A stretch of DNA of 64,000 nt from Devosia beringensis (GTDB taxonomy: Bacteria; Pseudomonadota; Alphaproteobacteria; Rhizobiales; Devosiaceae): the NCBI RefSeq assembly GCF_014926585.1, contig NZ_CP045422.1, positions 2,324,001 through 2,388,000 of the forward strand, written 5' to 3'. Both the position numbers and the translations under genes were made by a program. Under the pieces are notes generated by a model that saw only the letters and a program-made list of their open reading frames with translations, did not search any database and was not told the DNA's origin. Positions 44,763-52,485 of the stretch are shown here, piece by piece (within the stretch, counting starts at the first letter, position 1; every line of letters begins with the position of its first letter).

Positions 44763-44969
44763 TCAGTAATGCGGCGGGGGCGGCTCGTTGGCGGGGTCGG
44801 CGATATGGACGCCGGAGCGCACCTGCTGCTCGATGGTCTCGAGCTTGCGGGTGAGCAGGTCAATCTGCTGCCACTGGGCGGTGATGGTGGCATTGAGCTC
44901 GTCGATGGTCTGATCCTGGAAGGCGATGCGGGTCTCGAGCGCCTCGAGTCGGTCGGCAATATCGATCAT
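44763..44969 (-). CDS. slyX: SlyX family protein
   Basis: A 68-residue coiled-coil protein with RLEALETRIAFQDQTIDELN and a C-terminal PPPPHY, the hallmark of SlyX. Its function is not established. Its start overlaps the soxR stop by 4 nt, so it is co-transcribed with soxR. Confidence 0.9.
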   Translation of the reverse strand: MIDIADRLEALETRIAFQDQTIDELNATITAQWQQIDLLTRKLETIEQQVRSGVHIADPANEPPPPHY

Positions 44970-45412
44970 GACGTCTCTCCGAGCAGGATACGTGGTCCGC
45001 TGCCGTTGCGGCCGAGCCGATCACCGCCATTGCGCATGGGGCACTGGCCAGTGGTCAGGCATCCGCAGCCGATACAGAGGGTGAGGCCATCACGCAAGCG
45101 CTGCAGCGCGGCGATGCGGGCATCAAGCTCGGCCGCCCACTGCGCCGAGAGGCGCGCCCAGTCATCCGGGCCGGGTGCGGCGTCGGGCGGCAGCGTCGCC
45201 AGGGCCTCGGCAATACGGGCCAGCGACAGGCCCAGATCCTGGGCCACGCGGATGACGGCGACGCGGCGCAGCACGTCGCGACTATAGCGACGCTGGTTGC
45301 CGGCGCTGCGATGGCTGCGAATGAGGCCCCTGGCCTCGTAGAAGTGCAGGGTAGACACCGCGACGCCGCTGCGCCGGGCCACCGCACCGACCGTGAGAAA
45401 GGACTGCAACAT
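44966..45412 (-). CDS. soxR: Redox-sensitive transcriptional activator SoxR
   Basis: A 148-residue MerR-family regulator. The N-terminal winged helix (5-50, VGAVARRSGVAVSTLHFYEARGLI) is followed by a dimer helix and the [2Fe-2S] site Cys113, Cys116, Cys118 and Cys124, spaced exactly as in E. coli SoxR. Oxidation by redox-cycling compounds activates target promoters. The start at 45412 is fixed by the family N-terminus; the open frame extends far upstream but over the divergent gene. A SoxR box lies just upstream. Confidence 0.94.
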   Translation of the reverse strand: MLQSFLTVGAVARRSGVAVSTLHFYEARGLIRSHRSAGNQRRYSRDVLRRVAVIRVAQDLGLSLARIAEALATLPPDAAPGPDDWARLSAQWAAELDARIAALQRLRDGLTLCIGCGCLTTGQCPMRNGGDRLGRNGSGPRILLGETS

Positions 45413-45417
45413 GGCAC

Positions 45418-45448
45418 TTGACCTCAACTTAGGTTGAGGTTGTAGCAA
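45418..45448 (+). promoter_or_regulatory. SoxR box within a 19-bp-spacer promoter
   Basis: CCTCAACTTAGGTTGAGG (45422-45439) is an 18-bp inverted repeat closely matching the E. coli soxS operator. It lies between a -35 TTGACC (45418-45423) and a -10-like TAGCAA (45443-45448) spaced by 19 bp, the over-long spacer typical of SoxR/MerR-activated promoters. The promoter reads toward the membrane protein gene at 45504, which is therefore the likely SoxR target. Confidence 0.8.
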
Positions 45449-45503
45449 GGAAGGCGATCTTGCAAGTCGGGTGCGCGGCATCCGATGCCAATAGGGGGGC
45501 GCC

Positions 45504-45896
45504 ATGTCCATTGTCTTCAATCTGCTGCTGTTCATCCATCTGGTTGCCCTGGTCGTGGGGGCGGCCACCAATGTGGCCATGCCTATCCTGGCCGGACGCA
45601 TGGCCAATGCCGGCCCGGAGAGCCAGGCGCTGCTCGGCGGGGTGGCCGGCACGATGTCGAGGAACTCGCAACGGGCGCTGCTGACGCTGGTCGCCACCGG
45701 GCTGCTGATGGTGGCCATCGTCATCTGGCAGGGACGTGTCACCAGCCCCAGTCCCTGGTTCATCGCCAAGATTGCCCTGGTGCTGATGATCCTGGGCCTG
45801 ATGCTGGCGCGGGGTCTGCCGGCGCTGAAGAATATCCGTCCCGCCACTTTCGGATTGCTGACCCGTATCGTGCTGCTGGCCATCATTTTCTGCTAA
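45504..45896 (+). CDS. Small integral membrane protein, predicted SoxR target
   Basis: A 130-residue protein that is almost entirely hydrophobic, with four predicted helices (about 5-28, 55-77, 83-103 and 112-129) and few charges. The first helix contains His12 (LLFIHLVALVVGAATN), which recalls small haem- or copper-related membrane proteins, but no family is assigned. It is divergent from soxR and has the SoxR-type promoter 55 nt upstream, so a role in oxidant or redox-drug resistance is suggested by regulation only. Confidence 0.75.
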   Translation: MSIVFNLLLFIHLVALVVGAATNVAMPILAGRMANAGPESQALLGGVAGTMSRNSQRALLTLVATGLLMVAIVIWQGRVTSPSPWFIAKIALVLMILGLMLARGLPALKNIRPATFGLLTRIVLLAIIFC

Positions 45897-45996
45897 GTCA
45901 TGGCGTTCAACTGATCACGAGCAGTTGACGCAAAGGGAACCCTTTTGCCGCCCCGGTCATTGCTTTGTCAGATCATGGCAAAGGCGGGAGGCCAGC

Positions 45997-46545
45997 ATGA
46001 CCACCAGCAGAGCGATTTCTCTTCCGATCCAGTCCGCCCTTGATGCCAACCGCCACGATGCGCTTGGCCTGGTGCTGAGCGGAGCCTTGCCGCTGTCGGT
46101 CTTTGTCATCGTGCATGGCATGGCCGAGTTGGCCGGGGTCATGCCGCTGTTTTTCGCGCCCTTCGGCCTGCCGGGTTGGCTCGGCGCGGCGCTGCATATC
46201 GGCAGCTTGCCGCTGTTCGGCATTGCCCGCTGGATGGTGGCGCAGCATGGCCCCAAGGGGCGCAGCGCCGGCTGGTGGCTGGTGGGACTGATGGCCGGGG
46301 TAATTGCGCTGCCCTTCCTGGTCCAGCCGCTCGATTCGCTGATGCTGAGCCTGGTCACCGTGATCCTGCTGCTGACCGGCATGGCCGCCGGCCTGCGGGT
46401 GGCCGCCGTGTCGCCGCGGGCGGCGCTGGTGATGGTGCCGGGGCTGGCCTGGATGGGGCTGAGCGCCTTTATCGGCCTGAGCCTGGCAGCCGGCTGGTCG
46501 CCGCCGTTCAGCCTGACCAATGCGCAGGGCCAGGCCGCCCAGTAG
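45997..46545 (+). CDS. Five-helix membrane protein, TspO/MBR-like
   Basis: A 182-residue protein with five predicted helices. The helix order and the C-terminal segment VSPRAALVMVPGLAWMGLSAFIG resemble the TspO family, where the fifth helix reads like LLLVPYLxWVSFAxxLN; the second helix region (GLPGWLGAALHIG) also fits loosely. Many conserved Trp residues of TspO are missing, so this is at best a divergent member. GGGAGG precedes the ATG at 45997. It follows the SoxR-controlled gene by 100 nt and may be in the same unit. Confidence 0.5.
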   Translation: MTTSRAISLPIQSALDANRHDALGLVLSGALPLSVFVIVHGMAELAGVMPLFFAPFGLPGWLGAALHIGSLPLFGIARWMVAQHGPKGRSAGWWLVGLMAGVIALPFLVQPLDSLMLSLVTVILLLTGMAAGLRVAAVSPRAALVMVPGLAWMGLSAFIGLSLAAGWSPPFSLTNAQGQAAQ

Positions 46546-46630
46546 AGCAGGTTACATCCGGGTGCGTTCTTGCAGTCCTGCGCCATCCGCGCCATGTGGG
46601 GAGCAACAAGGATTTACCGAGGACCTGGCC

Positions 46631-47269
46631 ATGACCAAGACGCTCAAGATCGACGTGTTCACCGATGTTGTCTGCCCCTGGTGCATTGTCGGTTCCGCGC
46701 GGCTGGATAAGGCCATCGCGGCGCTGCCGGACGATATCGACGTCGTGGTCGAAAACCATCCCTACTATCTTGATCCCGATACCCCCGCTGAAGGCGTGGT
46801 GGTGGCTGACATGCTGCGCCAGAAATACGGCAAGGAACCCAAGGAGATGTGGGAGCGGGTCGAGAGCGAGGCGCGCAAGGCCGGGGTTGAACTCGACCTC
46901 AGCCAGCAGCCGCGCATGTTCCCCACCAAGAAGGCCCATACCATCACCAGGTTGGCCAAGCCGATGGGCAACCAGCACGAGTTGGCCAATGCCATAGCCA
47001 ATGCCTATTTCCTCGAGCACCGCCAGATCAACGACGACAATGTGCTGGCCGATATCGCGGTCGAATACGGCTTTGACCGCGGCGACGCGCTTGACGCCAT
47101 GAATGACGAGAACGAGCTGGCCATTACCGAGCAGCTGGCAGTGGATGCCGCAGCGCAGGGCATTCGCGGCGTGCCGTTCTTCGTCTTTGGCGAGAAATAT
47201 GCGCTGTCGGGCGCGCAGCCCGACGAAGTGTTCGAGCGCGCCCTGGCGCAGACCATCGACGAACTCTGA
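46631..47269 (+). CDS. DsbA-family oxidoreductase, FrnE type
   Basis: A 212-residue thioredoxin-fold protein without signal peptide. CPWC at residues 15-18 is the redox-active site and GVPFFVF near the C-terminus is the cis-Pro loop; the helical insert (about 60-160) has QPRMFPTKKAHTITRLAK, typical of FrnE proteins. It probably acts in the cytosol in thiol-disulfide exchange or isomerisation. Location next to the soxR locus fits oxidative stress, but no SoxR box is seen directly upstream. Confidence 0.88.
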   Translation: MTKTLKIDVFTDVVCPWCIVGSARLDKAIAALPDDIDVVVENHPYYLDPDTPAEGVVVADMLRQKYGKEPKEMWERVESEARKAGVELDLSQQPRMFPTKKAHTITRLAKPMGNQHELANAIANAYFLEHRQINDDNVLADIAVEYGFDRGDALDAMNDENELAITEQLAVDAAAQGIRGVPFFVFGEKYALSGAQPDEVFERALAQTIDEL

Positions 47270-47334
47270 GACCGGCTGTCAGTCCGGCGTCAGTGGTGTA
47301 GATTCACCGGCAGTGATTTGCCGAGGTCTGGTCC

Positions 47335-48147
47335 GTGAAGCTTGTCGTTCGTATCGTACTCGGTGCCGCGCTGGTGGTGTTGCTCGCCTATGCCGGGGTG
47401 TTTGGCTATATCTATGTCAACCAGCGGGCGCTGCAGTACAGTCCCGCCGGCCCGGTGGTGGCGCTGGCCGACACTGCCCTGTCCGGGGCGGAGGAGGTGG
47501 CGATTGCCTCGGGTGATGGCACGATCAATGGCTGGTACCAGCCGCCGCAGGCCGGTCGCCCCGTGATCCTCTATTTCAAGGGCAATGCCGGCAGCTTCAG
47601 CGAGGAACATGTCCGGTTCGAGCAGTTCGCGGCTGCCGGTTATGGCTTTCTCGCCTTCGACTATCGCGGCTTTCCGCTGTCGCCGGGCTCGATCAGCCAG
47701 GACAATATCCTGCAGGACGGCACCAGCGCCTTTGACTGGCTGGAACAGCAAGGCTTTCCCATCGTCATCTGGGGACGCTCGCTGGGCTCGGGGCCGTCGA
47801 CCTATGTGGCCAGCGTTCGCGACGCGCGAGCCTTGCTGATTGAGGCCGGGTTCCATTCAGCGGTGACCGTGGCCAATGAGCGCTATCCTTTTCTGCCGGT
47901 GGGGCTGGCCATGCAGGACCAGTACCCGGTCAGCCTGTGGATCGCCACTGTCACCGAGCCGGTGATGGTGGCGCATGGCACGGCGGACATAACGATCGGC
48001 GTCAGCAATGGTGAGCGGTTGTTTGCGCTGGCGCCGAACCCGGACGAGATCTGGATCGAGCCGGGCGCCGGGCATGACGACCTCTGGGCGCGCGGCATCT
48101 GGGCCCGGGCCGAGGCGTTTTTCAGCCGGGCCATGGCCGGACCGTGA
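47335..48147 (+). CDS. Alpha/beta hydrolase, ABHD13/Bem46-like
   Basis: A 270-residue hydrolase anchored by one N-terminal helix (about 5-27). The catalytic triad is readable: Ser149 in GRSLGSG, Asp218 in HGTADIT and His247 in GAGHDDL. YFKGNAGSFSE and FDYRGFPLS supply the oxyanion hole and the following strand. The natural substrate is not known. The start is GTG at 47335, preceded by GAGG. A terminator shared with rpsU follows. Confidence 0.88.
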   Translation: MKLVVRIVLGAALVVLLAYAGVFGYIYVNQRALQYSPAGPVVALADTALSGAEEVAIASGDGTINGWYQPPQAGRPVILYFKGNAGSFSEEHVRFEQFAAAGYGFLAFDYRGFPLSPGSISQDNILQDGTSAFDWLEQQGFPIVIWGRSLGSGPSTYVASVRDARALLIEAGFHSAVTVANERYPFLPVGLAMQDQYPVSLWIATVTEPVMVAHGTADITIGVSNGERLFALAPNPDEIWIEPGAGHDDLWARGIWARAEAFFSRAMAGP

Positions 48148-48167
48148 CGGAGATCCAGACACAACAA

Positions 48168-48191
48168 AACGCCGCCCCGAAGGACGGCGCT
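48168..48191. terminator. Bidirectional terminator between the hydrolase gene and rpsU
   Basis: The stem CGCCGCCC/GGACGGCG with a CGAA-type tetraloop is followed by TTTT on the minus strand (end of rpsU), and by a weaker T-run after TTGAA on the plus strand (end of the hydrolase gene). Confidence 0.8.
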
Positions 48192-48215
48192 TGAATTTTT
48201 AGGGTGACGTCGCGC

Positions 48216-48485
48216 TTAGTTGCGCGGCGTTGCCGATGCGCTTGGGCGAACGGGCTGACCTGGACGCGGTGCCGGAGCGGGCAGACCGCCTTCACGCTGC
48301 AGGCGCTTGCGCGCCAGCTTGCGGGCGCGGCGGATAGCCTCAGCCTTCTGACGAGCCTTCTTCTCAGATGGCTTCTCGTAATAGTTACGAAGCTTCATCT
48401 CCCGGAAGACGCCTTCGCGCTGCAGCTTCTTCTTCAGTGCGCGGAGCGCCTGGTCTACGTTATTATCGCGAACGACTACTTGCAA
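48216..48485 (-). CDS. rpsU: 30S ribosomal protein S21
   Basis: An 89-residue S21 with [25 protein letters not shown] and the basic [18 protein letters not shown] stretch. S21 binds the 30S platform near the 16S 3' end. The C-terminal 20 residues are Pro/Ala-rich, a common extension in this order. It is monocistronic, with its own terminator at 48168. Confidence 0.97.
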   Translation of the reverse strand: MQVVVRDNNVDQALRALKKKLQREGVFREMKLRNYYEKPSEKKARQKAEAIRRARKLARKRLQREGGLPAPAPRPGQPVRPSASATPRN

Positions 48486-48715
48486 AGGTCAACCGCCCTT
48501 TCGAAGCTTGGACATGTGGGTATGGATCGTGGCGCCGCGGCAAAAACCCCGTCGCCGACCAGCAGGGCTGATCACCGTGGGCCGCTCTATAGCCCAGCTA
48601 TCCGGCCTTGTCCACCGACTCGTGGAGAAAAACCGTGATGAAGCTGGCGCCCGACTTGCCTGATCTGGCGGCGCAGGAAACAGTCCAGGCGATGATTTGC
48701 CGCAAGGAGATGAAG

Positions 48716-49408
48716 ATGACCAGCACGCTGATCCTGCTGCCGGGATTGAACTGCGATGCCCGACTGTGGCGCGATGTGGTGGCGGGTCTGGGCGAGCAGG
48801 TGCGACCGATCGTGGCCGATCTGGGGGCAGAGGATTCCATTGCCGGCATGGCCCGGGCGGCGCTGGCGCTGGCCCCGGGGCGATTCTGCGTCGCCGGGCT
48901 CTCGATGGGTGGCTATGTGGCGCTCGAGATCATGCGGCAGGCGCCCGAGCGGGTCGAGCGGCTCGCGCTGCTCGACACTTCGGCCCGGGCCGATGACGAC
49001 GCCCGGCGCGAAACACGGCGGGCGGGGATGGCCGCGGCGGCAGAAGGCAAGTTCGGCATCGTGGTGAGGGCGATGCAGGCGGGCCTGCTGGCGCCAGAGC
49101 ACCTCAATACGCCGCTGGCCGCCGAAGTCGTAGCCATGGCCGAGCGGACGGGGCCACAGGCGTATCGGCGACACCAGCAGGCGATCATGGACCGAATCGA
49201 CTCGCGGCCCCTGCTGGGCGCCATTGCCGTGCCGACGCTGGTCGGGGTGGGCGCGCTCGACACGCTGACGCCGCCGGCACTGGCCGAGGAAATGGCCGCA
49301 GCCATTCCCGGCGCGGCCCTGGCGGTGTTCGGCGGCGCGGGGCACATGTCCGCGATGGAAGCGCCAGAGGCGGTGGCGGATGCCATGCGCGCCTGGCTGG
49401 CGCGCTGA
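48716..49408 (+). CDS. Alpha/beta hydrolase
   Basis: A 230-residue alpha/beta hydrolase. LILLPGLNCDARLW opens the fold, Ser63 in GLSMGG is the nucleophile, GVGALDTLTP carries the acid, and GGAGHMSAMEAP the His. The ATG at 48716 lies 6 nt after AAGGAG; an ATG at 48710 directly abuts that site and is unlikely. The substrate is unknown. It converges on purK with a 7-nt gap. Confidence 0.85.
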   Translation: MTSTLILLPGLNCDARLWRDVVAGLGEQVRPIVADLGAEDSIAGMARAALALAPGRFCVAGLSMGGYVALEIMRQAPERVERLALLDTSARADDDARRETRRAGMAAAAEGKFGIVVRAMQAGLLAPEHLNTPLAAEVVAMAERTGPQAYRRHQQAIMDRIDSRPLLGAIAVPTLVGVGALDTLTPPALAEEMAAAIPGAALAVFGGAGHMSAMEAPEAVADAMRAWLAR

Positions 49409-49415
49409 GTCGGGG

Positions 49416-50504
49416 TCAGCGGCGGCGGGTGATGGTGTTGATGTGGCCCATCTTGCGGCCGGGGCGGGCCTCTGCCTTGCCGTAGAGGTGCGGCTGGGTA
49501 TTGCCGTCGATCTCGGCCGGCACCTTGGCGACGTCATCGCCGATGAGATTCTCCATCACCGCGTCGGCCATGCGGGCGGGATCGCCGAGCGGCCAGCCAA
49601 GCACGGCGCGGATATGCTGCTCGAACTGGTCGGTGAGGCAGACGGCCTCGGTCCAGTGGCCGGAATTGTGTACGCGCGGGGCGATCTCGTTGACGACGAG
49701 GGTCGGGCGATCGCCGGGTAGCACGAAGAACTCGACACCCAGCACGCCGACATAGTCGAGCGCCACGACGATGACCTTGGCCAGCATGGCAGCGTGTTTC
49801 TCGACGCCAGGCGGGATGTCGGCGGGCACGGTGCTGGTGTGCAGGATATGGTTGGTGTGGACGTTTTGCGCGGCGTCGAAGCTGCGCACCTCGCCATTGG
49901 CGTTACGCGCCACGACGACGGAGATTTCCTTGTCGAAGGGGACAAAGGCTTCGAGCACCAGCGGCTTGGGCTCCAATGCGGCAAAGGCTGCGGCGGCATC
50001 GGTGCGGTCGCGCAGCACCCGCTGCCCCTTGCCGTCATAGCCCAGCCTTGTGGTCTTGAGCACGGCGGGCAGGCCCAGGGCGTCAATGGCGGCGTCCAGG
50101 TCGGCCAGGGTTTCCACGGCGCGGTAGGCGGCGACGGGAATGTTCTTGCCGGCGAGGAATGCCTTTTCGGCCAGGCGATCCTGGGAGATGGAAAGGGCAT
50201 TGGCGCCAGGCCGTAACGGCTTGCGGGCGGCCAGGAATTCGGCGGTCGCGGCCGGGACGTTCTCGAATTCATAGGTGATGACGTCGACGACATCGGCAAA
50301 GGCGGCGAGCGCGGCCAGGTCGTCATAGGCCGCGACGGTCCTGTGCGGGGTGACCTCGAAGGCGGGGCTATGCGGATCGGGGCAGAAGATGTGGGTGCGC
50401 ATGCCCAGGCGGCTGGCGGCGAGCGCGAGCATGCGACCCAGCTGGCCGCCGCCGAGAATGCCAATCATGCTGCCGGCGGGCAGCGGCGTCGTATCATGGG
50501 CCAC
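49416..50504 (-). CDS. purK: N5-carboxyaminoimidazole ribonucleotide synthase
   Basis: A 362-residue ATP-grasp enzyme: N-terminal GILGGGQLGRMLA, central VLKTTRLGYDGKGQ, and C-terminal EIAPRVHNSGHWTEAV. It uses ATP and bicarbonate to carboxylate AIR in purine synthesis, passing the product to PurE. It follows purE by 3 nt. Length and motifs are normal. Confidence 0.96.
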   Translation of the reverse strand: MAHDTTPLPAGSMIGILGGGQLGRMLALAASRLGMRTHIFCPDPHSPAFEVTPHRTVAAYDDLAALAAFADVVDVITYEFENVPAATAEFLAARKPLRPGANALSISQDRLAEKAFLAGKNIPVAAYRAVETLADLDAAIDALGLPAVLKTTRLGYDGKGQRVLRDRTDAAAAFAALEPKPLVLEAFVPFDKEISVVVARNANGEVRSFDAAQNVHTNHILHTSTVPADIPPGVEKHAAMLAKVIVVALDYVGVLGVEFFVLPGDRPTLVVNEIAPRVHNSGHWTEAVCLTDQFEQHIRAVLGWPLGDPARMADAVMENLIGDDVAKVPAEIDGNTQPHLYGKAEARPGRKMGHINTITRRR

Positions 50505-50507
50505 GGG

Positions 50508-51002
50508 TTACTCGGTATCGGCGGGAAACAGCGGGACGGCAGCGGTCTGTCGGGCGCGGAAGGCATCGAGGCGATCAGCCAGCTCGTCATCGGACAGCGC
50601 CAGCACGGCCGCGGCAATCAGGGCAGCATTGATGGCGCCCGGCTCGCCGATGGCCAGGGTGCCGACGGGAATGCCGCCGGGCATCTGCACGATGGAAAGC
50701 AGGCTGTCCTGGCCATTGAGGGCCTTGGATCGCACCGGCACGCCAAAGACGGGGAGGGGGGTCATGGCGGCGATCATGCCGGGGAGATGGGCGGCGCCAC
50801 CGGCGCCGGCAATGATGACCTTGAAACCCTCGGCGCGGGCCGTGCTGGCAAATTCGACCAGACGCTCGGGGGTGCGATGGGCCGAGACGATCAGCGCCTC
50901 ATATTCCACCTCGAGGGCCTCGAGCGTTTCGGCAGCGAGACGCATGGTGGGCCAGTCGGACTGGCTGCCCATGACGATGGCAATGGGTGGTTTGGTGAGC
51001 AC
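50508..51002 (-). CDS. purE: N5-carboxyaminoimidazole ribonucleotide mutase
   Basis: A 164-residue class I PurE with [21 protein letters not shown] and the [11 protein letters not shown] loop, all conserved active-site elements. It converts N5-CAIR to CAIR. The start is read as GTG at 51002 with AGGGGAA 6 nt upstream; a TTG further out is possible. It is the first gene of the purEK operon. Confidence 0.95.
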   Translation of the reverse strand: MLTKPPIAIVMGSQSDWPTMRLAAETLEALEVEYEALIVSAHRTPERLVEFASTARAEGFKVIIAGAGGAAHLPGMIAAMTPLPVFGVPVRSKALNGQDSLLSIVQMPGGIPVGTLAIGEPGAINAALIAAAVLALSDDELADRLDAFRARQTAAVPLFPADTE

Positions 51003-51078
51003 GGCCGATTCCCCTATCGGTCTTTGCAAAGCGCGGAACTAGCCCAATTGTCGCCACACATCAAGCCTTCGGACCCCC

Positions 51079-51297
51079 TCAGGCGATGATGTCGGGCAGC
51101 AGAATGTTCTCGAGTTCGACAATGCGATCCTTGAGCGCCAGCTTGCGCTTTTTCAGCCGCTGAATCAGCATGCGATCGGCGACATGGGACTCGGTCAGCG
51201 TATCGATGGCCGCGTTGAGATCGCTGTGTTCCTGGCGTTTTGTCGCCAGTTCCAGGCCGTATCGGGCTTCTTCTTCCTTGGTGAGCGACAACATCAA
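51079..51297 (-). CDS. DUF465 (YdcH) family protein
   Basis: A 72-residue helical hairpin protein of the YdcH/DUF465 family, with LNAAIDTLTESHVADRM and LKKRKLALKDRIVELE. The function is unknown. It is divergent from a second, shorter DUF465-like gene at 51450. A half-site TTAACC lies in the intergenic gap. Confidence 0.85.
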   Translation of the reverse strand: MMLSLTKEEEARYGLELATKRQEHSDLNAAIDTLTESHVADRMLIQRLKKRKLALKDRIVELENILLPDIIA

Positions 51298-51449
51298 TTC
51301 GAGCGCACCCCAACGCCGTAAAACACACCCTTGGTTAACCGATCACGGGTGGATTTGCACATGATTTCCCATTGGGTCACGAAGACAGTCGACATTGCGT
51401 GAATTTTTTGTGACGATCAGGTGTCCACAGAGGCTTTCAAGGAGTTGTC

Positions 51450-51620
51450 ATGACGACTGAAGGGCATATCGCGGCGCTCGAACGGCGCCACCAGGAGTTG
51501 GACCGCCAGATCCAGGCCGAGCTGCAAAGCACCAAGGCCGACGACCTTACGGTCAGCGCACTCAAGCGCAAGAAACTCGAAGTGAAGGACGAGCTCCACA
51601 AATTCAGCATGACAGGCTGA
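51450..51620 (+). CDS. Second DUF465-like small protein
   Basis: A 56-residue charged helical protein: HIAALERRHQELDRQIQAEL, then LTVSALKRKKLEVKDEL, the YdcH/DUF465 pattern. It has AAGGAG 7 nt upstream of the ATG and a strong terminator downstream, so it is a real single-gene unit. The function is unknown. It is the mirror neighbour of the related gene at 51079. Confidence 0.85.
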   Translation: MTTEGHIAALERRHQELDRQIQAELQSTKADDLTVSALKRKKLEVKDELHKFSMTG

Positions 51621-51655
51621 CACGCGGCGACAGTTTTACCCTCCCATAGGGTGGA

Positions 51656-51690
51656 AAGGGTCACGGCATTTGCCGCGGCCCTTTTTTGTT
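51656..51690 (+). terminator. Intrinsic terminator after the second DUF465-like gene
   Basis: GGGTCACGGCA (51658-51668) pairs with TGCCGCGGCCC through two G-T wobbles, around a short loop, and is followed by six T residues, 35 nt after the stop codon. Confidence 0.88.
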
Positions 51691-51693
51691 GCC

Positions 51694-52461
51694 TCATGCG
51701 CCGGCGAGCAGGCCGGTTGTCCCCTTCCAGACCAGGTAGAGTGCCAGCAGGAACACCAGCCAGTAGGCGATGCGATAGAACCACACCATCGAGATGCGGC
51801 GGACCAGCCAGACACCGCCAAGCACGCCGACAATACCCACCGGAATGAGCGAGGCCGACAGGGTCAGGTTGTGCAGGCTGAGCTGCCCCAGGAAGAAGTA
51901 GGGGATGAGCTTGGCCGTGTTGACGATGGCGAAGAACACCGACGTGGTGCCGGCATAGACTTGCGGCGTCAGCCGCTGCGGCAGCACGTAGATCTGGAAG
52001 GGCGGGCCGCCGGTATGACTGATGAAGCTGGTAAAGCCGGCAAAGCCGCCCCAGAATGTGCCCCATGGCCCTGATGGCGGCAGGCCCTCGAGCTTCTTGC
52101 GCAGCGGCAGGATGGCATCGAGGATGAACAGCAGCGTCACCACGCCGACGAACAGCAATACGCCATCGTCCGACACGATCGACCACAGCGCCCAGCCCAG
52201 CAGGGTGCCCGCTGCCGCACCGGGCAGCATGATGCGGATGATGCGCCAGTCGATGTCCTTGCGATAGGTCCAGACGGCGATCACGTCCATGGCCAGCAGC
52301 ACCGGCAGCATCATGCCAGCGGCGTCGCGGGCAGGCATGACGAGGCTCAGCAGCGGCACGCCGACCATGCCCAGGCTGCCGAGCAGGCCGGCCTTGGACA
52401 GGCCGACAACGAGCACCGCAATCACGGCGATGGTGATGAAATAGGGGTCGATGATGGGCAT
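51694..52461 (-). CDS. Sulfite exporter TauE/SafE family membrane protein
   Basis: A 255-residue protein with seven to eight helices in two repeats. The GLSKAGLLGSLGMVGVPLLSL segment near residue 20-40 and HTGGPPFQIYVLPQRLTP near 135 are the repeated TauE motifs. Relatives export sulfite, sulfoacetate or similar anions. It may be co-transcribed with the antiporter gene upstream, 24 nt away. Confidence 0.88.
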   Translation of the reverse strand: MPIIDPYFITIAVIAVLVVGLSKAGLLGSLGMVGVPLLSLVMPARDAAGMMLPVLLAMDVIAVWTYRKDIDWRIIRIMLPGAAAGTLLGWALWSIVSDDGVLLFVGVVTLLFILDAILPLRKKLEGLPPSGPWGTFWGGFAGFTSFISHTGGPPFQIYVLPQRLTPQVYAGTTSVFFAIVNTAKLIPYFFLGQLSLHNLTLSASLIPVGIVGVLGGVWLVRRISMVWFYRIAYWLVFLLALYLVWKGTTGLLAGA

Positions 52462-52485
52462 GGGGATAGTCCGGGAAGGGTCGTA

